A stretch of DNA of 64,000 nucleotides from Bradyrhizobium stylosanthis (GCF_001641335.1 NZ_LVEM01000004.1:124001-188000); one strand, 5' to 3'. Counted from the stretch's first letter, positions 42,751 through 51,876 are shown. Notes: generated from the sequence alone by a model not told the origin. A program made the numbers and translations.

Positions 42751-43983
42751 ATTGACACTTTCGACCTTGCCTCCCCGAAGCCGCGCCGCCGCGATCACGA
42801 GCAGGCCCGCGCCTGCAACCGCCCAGCAGGCCACCGGCGCCCAGTGCAGCAGCGGCGCGTACTCCGGCATCTTCTGCAGGCCGCCCGCGACCGCCGCCAT
42901 TCGCGCGAAGGTGCCGAGCGCCAGCGCCGAGAAGACGAGGCCGGTAACCTTGCCTTCCGCGCCGGTTGCCCCGATCGCGAGCGCGGCGGAAATGGCGCTC
43001 ATCAGCATGCAGCCCCACGCGGCGCCGGCGAGAAACTGCGCAACGATGAGCGTATCGAGGCTGCCGGCCAACTCTGCCACGACGATCGCGACCGCACCGA
43101 ACAGCCCGGCGGCCCCCATCACGACCAGGCCGCCGCGATGCTTGACGACGAGACTCGCCGGGAACATCGCGATGTTGAAGCCGATCCAGAACACCGGCAT
43201 CAGCCATTGCAACTCGTCCGGCCGGGCGAAGCGCAGATAGAACGGCGCGCTGTTCATGGCGAAATGGAACTGGTAGCCGAGCGCCAGCCCTACCATCGCG
43301 ACGATGAAGGTGGTCGGCACGATCCCAAGCGGCCTCGCCGCTTCGGCCGGCTTCGAGGGCAAGGTGTCGCGCGCCACCTCGAACTCGACCCGTGACAGGC
43401 CGAGCGCCGTAAGCAGCAGCACGACGCTGGAGATCACGAAAGGCAACCGCGCATCGTGCTCGCGCATCACCACGCCGAGATAGGGCGAGACGGCACCGGC
43501 AATCCCATAGCCAAGCATGGCCAGCGCAGCGAGGAACGGCACCTGCGGCCTCGTGCGGTACTTGCCGAGCAGGGCCAATGGCGGGGCGCGCAAGGCCGAC
43601 GACGTAATCGACCAGACCACGATCAGCGCGATCAACCCGGCCTGGGCGGCCGGGCCCATGCCGGCCACGAATGGCATTGCGACGAAGGCCGCGCAGGAGA
43701 TCGTTGCCAGCACGCCGACGAACAGGCCGAGCCTTCCGACGACCGGCGCGATCCTGTCGGCGGCGATCCCCATCGCCGTGTCGGCGATGGTGAAGATCGC
43801 CTGGTCCAGCATCAGGATGAAGATCACCGCGGCCGGCGCGATGCCGACATCGGCCGCGAGCTTCGGCAGATAGATGACGTATGTCGTCCAGCCCAGCGTG
43901 AACACGAGTTGCAGGACGGCGAGATAGAGTCCCGTGCGAGTCGCGCTGCCGCTCGCGCCAGTCGAGACCTCTGCTGTGGTCAT
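42742..43983 (-). CDS. MFS transporter
   Basis: This 413-residue protein has about 12 transmembrane helices in two six-helix halves. Features include DQAIFTIADTAMGIAADRIAPVVGR (helix 2-3 loop region with the Asp/Arg pattern) and a long Ala/Gly-rich helix set. It ends in a charged tail. It is convergent with the hpa operon. Aromatic acid uptake or efflux is possible from the context but not shown. The start at 43983 gives a typical short cytoplasmic N terminus (MTTAEVSTGASGSATRTGLY). Confidence 0.88.
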   Translation of the reverse strand: MTTAEVSTGASGSATRTGLYLAVLQLVFTLGWTTYVIYLPKLAADVGIAPAAVIFILMLDQAIFTIADTAMGIAADRIAPVVGRLGLFVGVLATISCAAFVAMPFVAGMGPAAQAGLIALIVVWSITSSALRAPPLALLGKYRTRPQVPFLAALAMLGYGIAGAVSPYLGVVMREHDARLPFVISSVVLLLTALGLSRVEFEVARDTLPSKPAEAARPLGIVPTTFIVAMVGLALGYQFHFAMNSAPFYLRFARPDELQWLMPVFWIGFNIAMFPASLVVKHRGGLVVMGAAGLFGAVAIVVAELAGSLDTLIVAQFLAGAAWGCMLMSAISAALAIGATGAEGKVTGLVFSALALGTFARMAAVAGGLQKMPEYAPLLHWAPVACWAVAGAGLLVIAAARLRGGKVESVNSS

Positions 43984-44039
43984 GTCGCCGCCTCCCCCTC
44001 AACGGAGCTTAGACGAGGGACAGGCTGCAAGGAACTGCT

Positions 44040-44693
44040 TCAGAGCACCTTGCGGAAGGTCAGATTGATGCGCCGTCGCCCGAGCAGCGCATGCTCGCCC
44101 TCGGCGAGCGGCGCGACGCCGTGATAAGCGAGCCTGGACGGGCCGCCCCAGACCACGACATCGCCATGGACCAGCCGGAAACGGCGCGGCTTGTCACTGC
44201 GCGCGAGGCCGCCGAACAGGAAGGTCGCGGCCAGGCCGAGCGACACCGAGACGATCGGCGCCAAATAATCCAGCTCGTCCTTGTCCTGATGCAGCGACAG
44301 CCGCGTGCCTGGCTCGTAGCGATTGACGAGGCAGGCATCGGGCGAAAAGCCCACAAATCCGCCCTGCTCCGCCGCGCGGCGGGCCAGATCGCGAAACACC
44401 GGCGGCATCGCCGGCCATGGCGCACCGGTGCGGGGATCGATGGGATCGTAGCGGTAGCCGGTGTGGTCGGTGATCCAGCCGCGCTCGCCGCAATTTGTCA
44501 TGGCCACCGACATCAGGTGACCGCCGGGCGTGGTCATGCGGCGGAACGGCGATTGCGTCACGACGGCGCGCGCGGCCTCGATCAGTTCGCTTTCGATCGG
44601 CCTGACGAAGCCGCGCAGCAGCACGGCGCCGTCCGCGATCTCCTCGCGCGAGGGCTGCGCCTCGGCAGCGCTGTCGAACAAATCAGCCGTCAA
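44040..44693 (-). CDS. alkB: AlkB-type 2-oxoglutarate/Fe(II) DNA repair dioxygenase
   Basis: This 217-residue protein has the complete AlkB set: NRYEPGTRLSLHQDKDE with His135-x-Asp137, His191 (LAYHGV) and the 2OG-binding arginines in GRRRINLTFR. It oxidatively removes alkyl lesions from DNA or RNA bases. It is 9 bp from the stop-to-start junction with the next minus-strand gene, another 2OG-Fe oxygenase, so the two are one transcript. No Ada or AlkA gene is adjacent. Confidence 0.93.
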   Translation of the reverse strand: MTADLFDSAAEAQPSREEIADGAVLLRGFVRPIESELIEAARAVVTQSPFRRMTTPGGHLMSVAMTNCGERGWITDHTGYRYDPIDPRTGAPWPAMPPVFRDLARRAAEQGGFVGFSPDACLVNRYEPGTRLSLHQDKDELDYLAPIVSVSLGLAATFLFGGLARSDKPRRFRLVHGDVVVWGGPSRLAYHGVAPLAEGEHALLGRRRINLTFRKVL

Positions 44694-44702
44694 TGGCCCC
44701 GC

Positions 44703-45449
44703 TCATTTCGCGTCGTGAAAAATCACGCCCAGGGTGTGGCGCTGGCCGGACCTGATACGGCTGACGCCGTGGCGGAGATTAACGCGATAGGTGCCGCGTG
44801 TCCCCTGCACCGGGCGGTGGTGCACAGCAAAGGCGACCGCATCGCCCTGCGCGAGCGGCACCACCTCGGCGCGCGACTGCATGCGCGGGCGCTGCTCGGT
44901 CAGCACGAACTCGCCGCCGGTGAAATCGCGGCCCGGTTCGGACAGAAGGATCGCGACCTGGAGTGGGAACACGTGCTCGCCATAGAGGTCCTGATGCAGG
45001 CAGTTGTAGTCACCGGCCTCGTATTGCAGCAGCAGCGGCGTCGGCCGCGCCTGTCCGGCCTCGTGGCAGCGCTTCAGGAACGCCCCGTGCGAGGCGGGAT
45101 AGCGGATGTCGATGCCCATCGCCTCGTTCCAGCGGTTGGCGACGCCTTGCAGATGCCCATAGAGCGCTGGCCGAAGCTGCGCGATCGGGTCGGGCAGCGG
45201 GTAGGAGAAATACTTGTATTCGCCGCGACCAAAGCCATGGCGGCCCATGACGATGCGGCTGCGGAAATGCGTGTCGTCCGGATAGAGCGTGGCGACGGCG
45301 CGGCACTGGTCCGGCGTCAGCAGGTTCTTCAGGACGGCACAGCCCTGAGAATCGAGCTCGGCGGTGATCTGCGGCCAGTCGAGGGCATCGACGTGGGCGG
45401 CGAGGTCCGTGGAGGGCGTTTGGGGCGATTTGCGTGCTGTTGCTGTCAT
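44703..45449 (-). CDS. 2-oxoglutarate/Fe(II) oxygenase of unknown substrate, paired with alkB
   Basis: This 248-residue double-stranded beta-helix protein has the iron site in YNCLHQDLYGEHVFPLQ (His-x-Asp) and a second His/Arg region (YRVNLRHGVSRIRSG). A conserved AGFFLKRCHEAGQ-like segment (ASHGAFLKRCHEAGQ) lies upstream. It resembles the 2OG-Fe oxygenases often found next to alkB. The ATG at 45449 is preferred (AAGG 8 nt upstream) over a GTG nine bases earlier. The arrangement suggests a second alkylation-repair or translation-related hydroxylase. Confidence 0.85.
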   Translation of the reverse strand: MTATARKSPQTPSTDLAAHVDALDWPQITAELDSQGCAVLKNLLTPDQCRAVATLYPDDTHFRSRIVMGRHGFGRGEYKYFSYPLPDPIAQLRPALYGHLQGVANRWNEAMGIDIRYPASHGAFLKRCHEAGQARPTPLLLQYEAGDYNCLHQDLYGEHVFPLQVAILLSEPGRDFTGGEFVLTEQRPRMQSRAEVVPLAQGDAVAFAVHHRPVQGTRGTYRVNLRHGVSRIRSGQRHTLGVIFHDAK

Positions 45450-45510
45450 AGCCACCACCTTCGCAAGACTGGCACGCCCAACGCCACCCGATTTCCGATG
45501 ACTATCTCCC

Positions 45511-45590
45511 CGTCATTGCGAGCGCAGCGAAGCAATCCAGAGTCCCTCCGCGGAACCGGCCTGGATTGCTTCGCTGCGCTCGCAATGACG
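45511..45590. repeat. Intergenic inverted repeat (CGTCATTGCGAGCGCAGCGAAGC family)
   Basis: CGTCATTGCGAGCGCAGCGA is mirrored by TCGCTGCGCTCGCAATGACG, with a further complementary AGCAATCCAG / CTGGATTGCT block. It is almost perfect over 30 bp per arm. Confidence 0.88.
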
Positions 45591-45602
45591 GAGGAGAGAT
45601 CT

Positions 45603-45680
45603 CGTAGGGTGGGCAAAGGCGCGAAGCGACGTGCCCACCATCACGAAATGGTGGGCACGCTTCGCTTTGCCCACCCTACG
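45603..45680. repeat. Intergenic inverted repeat (GTGGGCAAAG family), copy 2
   Basis: CGTAGGGTGGGCAAAGGCGC pairs with CGCTTTGCCCACCCTACG, with an inner GTGCCCACCAT / ATGGTGGGCAC stem. It is adjacent to a repeat of another family (45511-45590), giving two different palindromes in one gap. Confidence 0.86.
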
Positions 45681-45698
45681 GGACTGTTGCTTGCCGAG

Positions 45699-46385
45699 CT
45701 AGCCCCGCACCGGCAGCATCACGACGTCGTAGCCGTGCCTGATCGTCCGCTTCAGCACGGGATCCTCGAGCTCGAAGTCGAACCGCTCCGCCGGGCGGAT
45801 GCCGCCCTTGGCTGCGAAGGTGCCGCCGAACATGGCGCAGCCGTCGGGGAACTTCTTGCCGTCGAAACCGCGCGCAATCAGGTCGGTGACCGGCAGCATC
45901 GCGTCCAGGGTGCCCTCCTGGTAGAGCACGCGCTCGCCCTTGATGGTGGCCCAGGAGCGCAGGATCATCTTGTCCCAGTGGCCGATGACGTCCTCGAGCT
46001 CCCACAGCGTCGCGGCGATCGGCTTGTCGCACATCTGCTTGGAGACCGTGACGCTGTAGGCCTCGACCTTGCGGTCGGTGTGGTCGGAGCCGCAGCCGAC
46101 GAAGATGCGGCCCTGCCATCCGATCAGCACGAACTCGACCTCGCCTGAGGAATCGCCGCCGGTGCATTCGATGCTGTCTTCCTGGGTCAGCCGCCGCGCC
46201 GCGCCGCGATAGTAGATCGGCGTCGAGGCCGGCGGGGCGATGCCCATCTCCTGCAGCTCTTTGATGTGCTTGTCGCGCGCGACGGGATCGCGGCCGGTCC
46301 AGCCGGCGATGACCATCTGGTCGATCGCCAGCGTCAGCGGCGTGGTGGTGTCCTGGGCGTCGACGGTGAAAGTCAGGTCAAACAC
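45699..46385 (-). CDS. DUF2848 protein (GTG start), coupled to an amidase
   Basis: This 228-residue protein belongs to a fold related to fumarylacetoacetate hydrolases and commonly annotated DUF2848. Characteristic segments are VIAGWTGRDPVARDKHIKEL and FVGCGSDHTDRKVEAYSVT. The GTG at 46385 is chosen because GGAGG lies about 9 nt upstream. It overlaps the amidase stop by 8 bp. In other genomes the family travels with amidases and carbon-nitrogen metabolism. The reaction is not known. Confidence 0.83.
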   Translation of the reverse strand: MFDLTFTVDAQDTTTPLTLAIDQMVIAGWTGRDPVARDKHIKELQEMGIAPPASTPIYYRGAARRLTQEDSIECTGGDSSGEVEFVLIGWQGRIFVGCGSDHTDRKVEAYSVTVSKQMCDKPIAATLWELEDVIGHWDKMILRSWATIKGERVLYQEGTLDAMLPVTDLIARGFDGKKFPDGCAMFGGTFAAKGGIRPAERFDFELEDPVLKRTIRHGYDVVMLPVRG

Positions 46386-47727
46386 GAATAACGGCCTCCA
46401 TGCCGGCAGCAAGTTCAAAGATACGGCGGTCAGACCCGCCTGCCCCTGCAAGCATCAGGCCGACGGGAACGTCGCCCTCCCGATGCGCAGGCAGCGAGAT
46501 GGCGCAGCCGTCGATCATGTTGATCAGGGTGCAGTTGCGCAGCGCGCGCAGGTTCTGGATGGTGAACGCCTTGTCGTCGGCGAGATCGGCAATCTTCGGC
46601 GGCGTGTTGGCGGTGGTCGGCAGCACCAGCGCGTCGTAGGGCGCGAGGCGCGCATTGACGCGGGCGATCAGCGAGCGGCGCTCGTTGAGGAGATCGATGT
46701 AGTCGGCCGCGCTCTGCGCCTCGCCGCGCATGATGCGGACGGAGACCCTGGGGTCGTAGATGTCGCCCTTGGAGGTGATGAGATAGCGATGCCAGGCGAA
46801 GCTTTCGGAGGCCGCAAAGCCGCCCTTGGCGTTCATCGGGCCGATGTCGTGGAATTCGGCCATCTCGATGCGCTCGATGATGGCGCCGTGGTCGGCCAGC
46901 GTCTTCAGCGCGCGCTCGAATGTCTGGGCGACCGGTGCATCGAGATCGTCGAGCGCGATCGTGGTCGGCACGGCGAGCCGCATGCCCTTCACGGGCCGCG
47001 GCTTGAGCGCCGTGACCGGCTCGTCGGCGAGCACCGCATCGAGAATGGCACAGCAGCTGACCGATCGCGCCAGGGGCCCGATGCTGTCGAGCGAGAACGA
47101 CAGCGGCACGGAGCCGTCGAGCGGCACGCGGCGCTGCGTCGGCTTGTAGCCGACGATGCCGTTATAGGCCGCGGGAATGCGGCAGGAGCCGCCGGTGTCG
47201 GTGCCGAGCGCGCCATGCGCCATGCCGTCGAGCACGGACACCGCGGCACCCGAGGACGAGCCGCCGGGCACGTGGCCCTCCGCCCGGTTCCAGGCGCCCT
47301 TCGGCGTGCCGTAATGCGGATTGATGCCGATGCCGGAATAGGCAAACTCGGTCATGTTGGTGCGCCCGATCAGCACGAAGCCGGCCTTGCGCAGCCGCGC
47401 CACCGTAGCCGCGTCGTGCTCGGCTGGCGGAGAATCGTCGAGCGCGCGGGAGCCGGCGCGCGTCACCTGGCCCTTGATGTCGAACAGGTCCTTGATCGAG
47501 ATGGGGATACCGGCATAGCGCGACGGCGCCGCCTTGACCTTGCGCAGGGTGTCCATTGCATCCGCGGTCGCGAGCGCGGCGTCCTTGTCGACATGGATAA
47601 AGGCGCGCTGCCCCTCGCCTGAGGGATCGGCGATCTTGGCGATGCACGCCTCGACCAGCTTGCGGGAGGTGCTGCGGCCGCTTTCGAGGTCTTCGGCGAG
47701 CTTCGCCAGCGTCGGAAAATCGGGCAT
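46378..47727 (-). CDS. Amidase (amidase-signature family)
   Basis: This 449-residue protein has the Ser-cisSer-Lys triad: Lys79 (ISIKDLFDIKG), the Ser157-159 cluster (GGSSSGAAVSV) and the nucleophile Ser181 (TDTGGSCRIPA). It hydrolyses an amide bond of unknown substrate. The ATG at 47727 has only a modest upstream site (GAGA). A longer frame adds an unlikely Arg/Cys-rich leader. It is co-transcribed with DUF2848 and divergent from the DUF35-thiolase operon. Confidence 0.9.
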   Translation of the reverse strand: MPDFPTLAKLAEDLESGRSTSRKLVEACIAKIADPSGEGQRAFIHVDKDAALATADAMDTLRKVKAAPSRYAGIPISIKDLFDIKGQVTRAGSRALDDSPPAEHDAATVARLRKAGFVLIGRTNMTEFAYSGIGINPHYGTPKGAWNRAEGHVPGGSSSGAAVSVLDGMAHGALGTDTGGSCRIPAAYNGIVGYKPTQRRVPLDGSVPLSFSLDSIGPLARSVSCCAILDAVLADEPVTALKPRPVKGMRLAVPTTIALDDLDAPVAQTFERALKTLADHGAIIERIEMAEFHDIGPMNAKGGFAASESFAWHRYLITSKGDIYDPRVSVRIMRGEAQSAADYIDLLNERRSLIARVNARLAPYDALVLPTTANTPPKIADLADDKAFTIQNLRALRNCTLINMIDGCAISLPAHREGDVPVGLMLAGAGGSDRRIFELAAGMEAVIRV

Positions 47728-47791
47728 GTCTGTCTCACGGAATATTGGCGCGCGCAATCTATAGCGCTGGCTCAGTACGACACAAGCACTG

Positions 47792-47815
47792 TGCGCATGA
47801 TGGCATGCATGCGCA
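47792..47815. promoter_or_regulatory. Inverted repeat TGCGCATG-N8-CATGCGCA between divergent operons
   Basis: A perfect 8-bp inverted repeat lies in the 193-bp divergent gap between the amidase and DUF35 genes. The spacing suits a dimeric regulator that could control both directions. No regulator is encoded alongside. Confidence 0.38.
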
Positions 47816-47920
47816 TTGCTGGACCGTTGACGCGCCATGGTCGATTGTCGCATCAAGATCGAAACAGGCGGGCGCCAAGCCTTTGTCTGAACAAGATTTG
47901 CCTTTGGAGGGCGTTCCGAG

Positions 47921-48334
47921 ATGGCCGAACCGCAGCGCGCGCGACCGAAACCGACGCCGGAAACCCAGCATTTCTGGGACGGCACGCAGGCGGGCGAGCT
48001 GCGCCTGCAGCGCTGCGACGCCTGCGCGCATGTCTATTTCCCGCCGCGCCCGTTCTGCCCCTCCTGCGCCTCGCGCAAGGTCAGCATCTTCAAGGCGAGT
48101 GGCAAGGGCTTCCTCTACAGTTACGTGATCAACCACCGCCCCGCCGCGCCCGGCTTCACGCCGCCTTACGCGATCGCCGTGGTCGAGCTTGCCGAGGGAC
48201 CGCGGATGATGAGCAACATCATCGACTGCCCGCAGACGCCGGAGGCGCTCGAGCTCGACATGAAGCTCGAGGTCGCCTTCGAGAAGCTCGACGACAAGAT
48301 CACCCTCCCCGTGTTCCGTCCGGCGAAGGGATAA
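47921..48334 (+). CDS. DUF35 OB-fold/zinc-ribbon protein
   Basis: This 137-residue protein has an N-terminal zinc ribbon with Cys32, Cys35, Cys46 and Cys49 (LQRCDACAHVYF ... PFCPSC), followed by an OB-fold. DUF35 proteins are partners of non-decarboxylating thiolases and form stable complexes, as in acyl-CoA side-chain degradation systems. It is 4 bp from the thiolase start. GGAGG lies upstream of its ATG at 47921. Confidence 0.9.
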   Translation: MAEPQRARPKPTPETQHFWDGTQAGELRLQRCDACAHVYFPPRPFCPSCASRKVSIFKASGKGFLYSYVINHRPAAPGFTPPYAIAVVELAEGPRMMSNIIDCPQTPEALELDMKLEVAFEKLDDKITLPVFRPAKG

Positions 48335-48338
48335 GGCC

Positions 48339-49478
48339 ATGCGCAGGAACCAGGTTGCCGTCGTCGGCGCGGCCGAGACCACCGAGCTCGGCGTCATTCC
48401 CAATATGTCGCAGCTCCAGCTCCATGCGGACGCCGCGCTCAACGCCATTGCGGATGCCGGGCTGAAGCTGTCCGACATCGACGGCTTCGCCACCGCGGTC
48501 GAAACGCCGCAGCAGGTCTGCCACTATCTCGGCATCAAGCCGACCTGGGTGGACGGCACCTCGGTCGGCGGCTGCTCCTTCATGCTGCACGTCCGCCATG
48601 CCGCCGCGGCGATCGAGGCCGGCCTGTGCAAGACGGTGCTGATCACCCATGCCGAGAGCGGCAAGTCGATGATCGGCAAGCAGCCGCGCTTCACAGCGGC
48701 GGACAGCCTCAACGGCCAGTTCGAGGCGCCCTACGGCGTCTACGGCCCACCCAGCATGTTCCCGATCCCCGTGCTGCGCTTCATGAAGACCTACGGCATC
48801 ACCCATGAGCAGCTCGCCTCGGTGGCGGTGGTGCAGCGGGAATGGGCGGCGAAAAATCCGCGGGCGATGATGAAGGACCCGATCACGGTTGCGGACGTCC
48901 TCAACTCGCGCATGATCGCCTATCCGTTCCGCCTCTTGCAGTGCTGCCTCGTCACCGACGGCGGCGGCGCGCTGATCCTGACCTCGGCGGACCGCGCCAA
49001 GGATTTTCCGAGGAAGCCCGTCTACATCATGGGCACCGGCGAGAGCGTCGAGACGCCGATGGTCAGCCAGATGGAGACGTTCAACTCCTCGCGCGCGTTC
49101 AAGACCGCGGGGCCGCTGGCCTTCAAGGAAGCCGGCATCGCCCACAAGGACGTCGATCATCTCATGATCTACGACGCGTTTGCGCATCTGCCGCTGTTCG
49201 GCCTCGGCGACCTCGGCTTCATGCCGCATGAGGAGACCGGCAGGTTCATCGCGGACGGCAACACGCGGCCCGGCGGCAAGCTGCCGCTCAACACCAATGG
49301 CGGCGGATTGTCCTACATGCATTCCGGCATGTATGGCATGTACGCGCTCCAGGAGAGCGTGCGCCAGATGCGCGGCATCGCACCGGCGCAGGTGCCGAAT
49401 GCGAAGATTTCGGTGTGCCACGGCGTCGGCGGCATGTTCGCCGCGAGCGGCACGATCGTGTTTACGAACGAGAGGTAA
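48339..49478 (+). CDS. Thiolase-fold (SCP-2-like, non-decarboxylating) protein
   Basis: This 379-residue protein has the thiolase fold with a reactive-Cys candidate in GGCSFMLHVRHAA and a His in the C-terminal CHGVGGMFAASG. Such thiolase/DUF35 pairs act in CoA-ester carbon-carbon bond cleavage or retro-aldol steps, with the DUF35 protein needed for activity. It is followed by an SDR across a repeat, so the three may process a CoA thioester. The substrate is not assignable. Confidence 0.88.
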   Translation: MRRNQVAVVGAAETTELGVIPNMSQLQLHADAALNAIADAGLKLSDIDGFATAVETPQQVCHYLGIKPTWVDGTSVGGCSFMLHVRHAAAAIEAGLCKTVLITHAESGKSMIGKQPRFTAADSLNGQFEAPYGVYGPPSMFPIPVLRFMKTYGITHEQLASVAVVQREWAAKNPRAMMKDPITVADVLNSRMIAYPFRLLQCCLVTDGGGALILTSADRAKDFPRKPVYIMGTGESVETPMVSQMETFNSSRAFKTAGPLAFKEAGIAHKDVDHLMIYDAFAHLPLFGLGDLGFMPHEETGRFIADGNTRPGGKLPLNTNGGGLSYMHSGMYGMYALQESVRQMRGIAPAQVPNAKISVCHGVGGMFAASGTIVFTNER

Positions 49479-49497
49479 GGCGGCGCGGCAATCAGCC

Positions 49498-49568
49498 GTC
49501 ATTGCCGGGCTCGACCCGGCAATCCATCCTCTTCTGAAGATGGATGCGCGGGTCAAGCCCGCATGACA
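49498..49568. repeat. Intergenic inverted repeat (CGTCATTGCCGGGCTCGACC family)
   Basis: CGTCATTGCCGGGCTCGACC is mirrored by GGGTCAAGCCCGCATGAC around GGCAATCCATC / GATGGATGCG. It lies between the thiolase and the SDR genes. Confidence 0.78.
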
Positions 49569-49612
49569 AGTTGAGTTAGCCGCGGCGGCAGAGACAACAT
49601 AGAGAGGCCAAC

Positions 49613-50527
49613 ATGAGCAAATCACTGCAAGACAAGGTCATCATCGTCACCGGCGCTGGCCGCGGCATCGGGCGCGAGATCGCGCTGCTCTGCGCGGCGG
49701 AAGGCGCCAAGGTTGTCGTCAACGATCCCGGCGGGGCCGCCGACGGCGCCGGCTCGAGCGCGACGCCTGCCGAGGAAGTGGTCGAGGAGATCAAGAAGCG
49801 CGGCGGCATCGCCGTGCCGAACTTCGAGTCGGTGGCGGAAGCCGTTCCCGCCAGCAAGATCGTGAAGACCGCGACCGACCATTTCGGCCGGCTCGACGGC
49901 GTCGTCAACAATGCCGGCATCCTGCGCGACATGATCTTCCACAAGATGAGCGTGGAAGCCTTCGAGGCCGTCATCAAGGTTCACCTGATGGGCTCGTTCT
50001 ATGTCAGCCATGCCGCGGCGCGCATCTTCCGGGAGCAGGAGTCGGGCTCGTTCGTGCACTTCACCTCGACCTCCGGCCTGATCGGCAATTTCGGCCAGGC
50101 CAACTATGCCGCGGCCAAGCTCGGCATCATCGGTCTGTCGAAGTCGATCGCACTCGACATGGGCCGCTTCAACGTCCGCTCCAACTGCGTCTCGCCGTTC
50201 GCCTGGACCCGCATGATCGGCACCATCCCGACCGAGACCGAGGCCGAGAAGGCACGCGTCGAGAAGATCAAGCAGATGGGACCGGAGAAGATCGCGCCGA
50301 TCTGCGCTTACCTGCTCTCCGATGCCGCCAAGGACGTCAGCGGCCAGATCTTCGGCGCGCGCATGAACGAGTTGTTCCTGTTCAGCCAGAACCGCCCGCT
50401 GCGCTCGGTGCACCGGAGCGAGGGCTGGACTCCGCAATCGATCGCTGAGCACGGCATGCCGGCGCTGAAGGGCTCGTTCTACAAGCTCGACCGTTCCGCC
50501 GACATCTTCCCCTGGGATCCCGTGTAG
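49613..50527 (+). CDS. SDR-family oxidoreductase (3-hydroxyacyl-CoA dehydrogenase-like)
   Basis: This 304-residue short-chain dehydrogenase has the cofactor motif VTGAGRGIGREIALLCAAEG, the NNAGILRD segment, and the catalytic Ser (FTSTSGLIGNFGQ) with Tyr and Lys (NYAAAKLGI). The length and the PEKIAPICAYLLSDAAKDVSGQ segment resemble the dehydrogenase part of peroxisomal-type multifunctional enzymes. With the thiolase it would form part of a beta-oxidation-like route. The start at 49613 follows an AGAGAGGCC leader. Confidence 0.9.
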   Translation: MSKSLQDKVIIVTGAGRGIGREIALLCAAEGAKVVVNDPGGAADGAGSSATPAEEVVEEIKKRGGIAVPNFESVAEAVPASKIVKTATDHFGRLDGVVNNAGILRDMIFHKMSVEAFEAVIKVHLMGSFYVSHAAARIFREQESGSFVHFTSTSGLIGNFGQANYAAAKLGIIGLSKSIALDMGRFNVRSNCVSPFAWTRMIGTIPTETEAEKARVEKIKQMGPEKIAPICAYLLSDAAKDVSGQIFGARMNELFLFSQNRPLRSVHRSEGWTPQSIAEHGMPALKGSFYKLDRSADIFPWDPV

Positions 50528-50656
50528 GGATCCCGTCTAGCCGCAATTCCGGCATTCCTGCCCTGCGATCTCCGGTTGTCTTAACCGGAGATTGCTCCGC
50601 TTTACGCCCGAATGCGGGCGGATGGTGTCCTCCCAACAAAATCTTGGGAGGAAACC

Positions 50657-51769
50657 ATGACAAGAATACTGACCAACTCCGACGATACCACTGACAGCGG
50701 CGGTCTCGGCCGCCGCACACTGCTCAAGGGCGCCGCGACTGTCGCCGCAACCGCCCTGCTCGCCTCGCGCGCCAACGCCCGCGACTTCGGCACCAATGCC
50801 GAGCCGCAGCGCTACCCCGACCCCGACATCGTCGTCATCGATCCCAAGCGCTTCAAGGCCAAGGTCGGCAACACCGCCATCAAACGGCTCTATACCGGCT
50901 GCCTCTGGGCGGAGGGACCGGCGTGGAATGCGCAGGGACAATATCTCGTCTGGAGCGACATCCCGGCCAACCGGCAGCTGCGCTATCTCGACGACGACGG
51001 CCACATCTCCGAGCAGTTCCACAAGCCGTCGAACGAGGCCAACGGCAATTCGTTCGACACCGAGGGACGCCAGATCAGCGCCGAGCGCACCCGCCTCGTC
51101 CGCTACGAGCACGACGGCGCGGTGACGACGCTGGCCGAGCAGGCGAACGGCAAGCCGCTCAACGGACCGAACGACATGGTGGTGCATCCCAACGACAAGG
51201 CGATCTGGTTCACCGATCCCGGCTATGGCGCGATCAGCATCTACGAGGGCAAGCTCGCCAACACCGGCTCGCTGCAGCCGCACCAGAAGGAAGCCGTCTA
51301 TCGTCTCGACACCCAGACGGGGCAACTCGCGAAGGTCGCCGACGAGCCGTTCAAGCCGAACGGCATCGCGTTCAGCCACGACTACAAGAAGCTCTATGTC
51401 TGCGACACCGGCATCACGCACTACCCGCAGGCGGAGAACGTGGTGTGGTCCTACGACATCGACGGGGCAAAACTGTCGAACCCGAAGAAGCTGATCGACA
51501 TGAAGCTCGAGGGCAAGTCAGGCTTCCCCGACGGATTGCGGGTCGACACCGAGGGCAACATCTGGGTCGGTGCCGGCTGGGTCGGTCCCGGTTATGACGG
51601 CGTGCAGGTGTTCGCACCGAACGACGGCGCGCGTATCGGGCAGATCCTGCTGCCGGAGACCTGCGCCAATGTCTGCTTCGGCGGCAGGAAGCGCAATCGG
51701 CTGTTCATGACCGCGAGCCAGTCGCTCTATGCGGTCTATGTGGAGACGCAGGGCGCGCATTTCTGTTGA
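50657..51769 (+). CDS. Tat-exported SMP-30/gluconolactonase-like protein
   Basis: This 370-residue six-bladed beta-propeller has a twin-arginine signal (GLGRRTLLKGAATVAATALLAS) and metal/active-site motifs of the SMP-30 family: LWAEGPAWN (Glu), NGPNDMVVHP (Asn-Asp), FKPNGIAFS and FPDGLRVDTEGNIWVG. It hydrolyses sugar lactones or related esters in the periplasm. GGGAGGAAACC precedes the ATG at 50657. The C-terminal Cys is unusual but unexplained. No sugar dehydrogenase lies adjacent. Confidence 0.92.
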   Translation: MTRILTNSDDTTDSGGLGRRTLLKGAATVAATALLASRANARDFGTNAEPQRYPDPDIVVIDPKRFKAKVGNTAIKRLYTGCLWAEGPAWNAQGQYLVWSDIPANRQLRYLDDDGHISEQFHKPSNEANGNSFDTEGRQISAERTRLVRYEHDGAVTTLAEQANGKPLNGPNDMVVHPNDKAIWFTDPGYGAISIYEGKLANTGSLQPHQKEAVYRLDTQTGQLAKVADEPFKPNGIAFSHDYKKLYVCDTGITHYPQAENVVWSYDIDGAKLSNPKKLIDMKLEGKSGFPDGLRVDTEGNIWVGAGWVGPGYDGVQVFAPNDGARIGQILLPETCANVCFGGRKRNRLFMTASQSLYAVYVETQGAHFC

Positions 51770-51789
51770 GGGCCCGCCCTGTCACCACG

Positions 51790-51876
51790 CGTCATGGCCG
51801 GGCTTGTCCCGGCCATCCACGTGCTTGAAGCACGGCACGAAGAACGTGGATGCCCGGGACAAGCCCGGGCATGACG
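51790..51876. repeat. Intergenic inverted repeat (GTCATGGCCGGGCTTGTCCC family), copy 2
   Basis: This copy has nearly the same arms as the element at 29440-29527 (CGTCATGGCCGGGCTTGTCC and GGACAAGCCCGGGCATGACG) and includes the GAACGTGGATG block. It lies in the short gap between the convergent lactonase and ppc genes. Confidence 0.87.
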
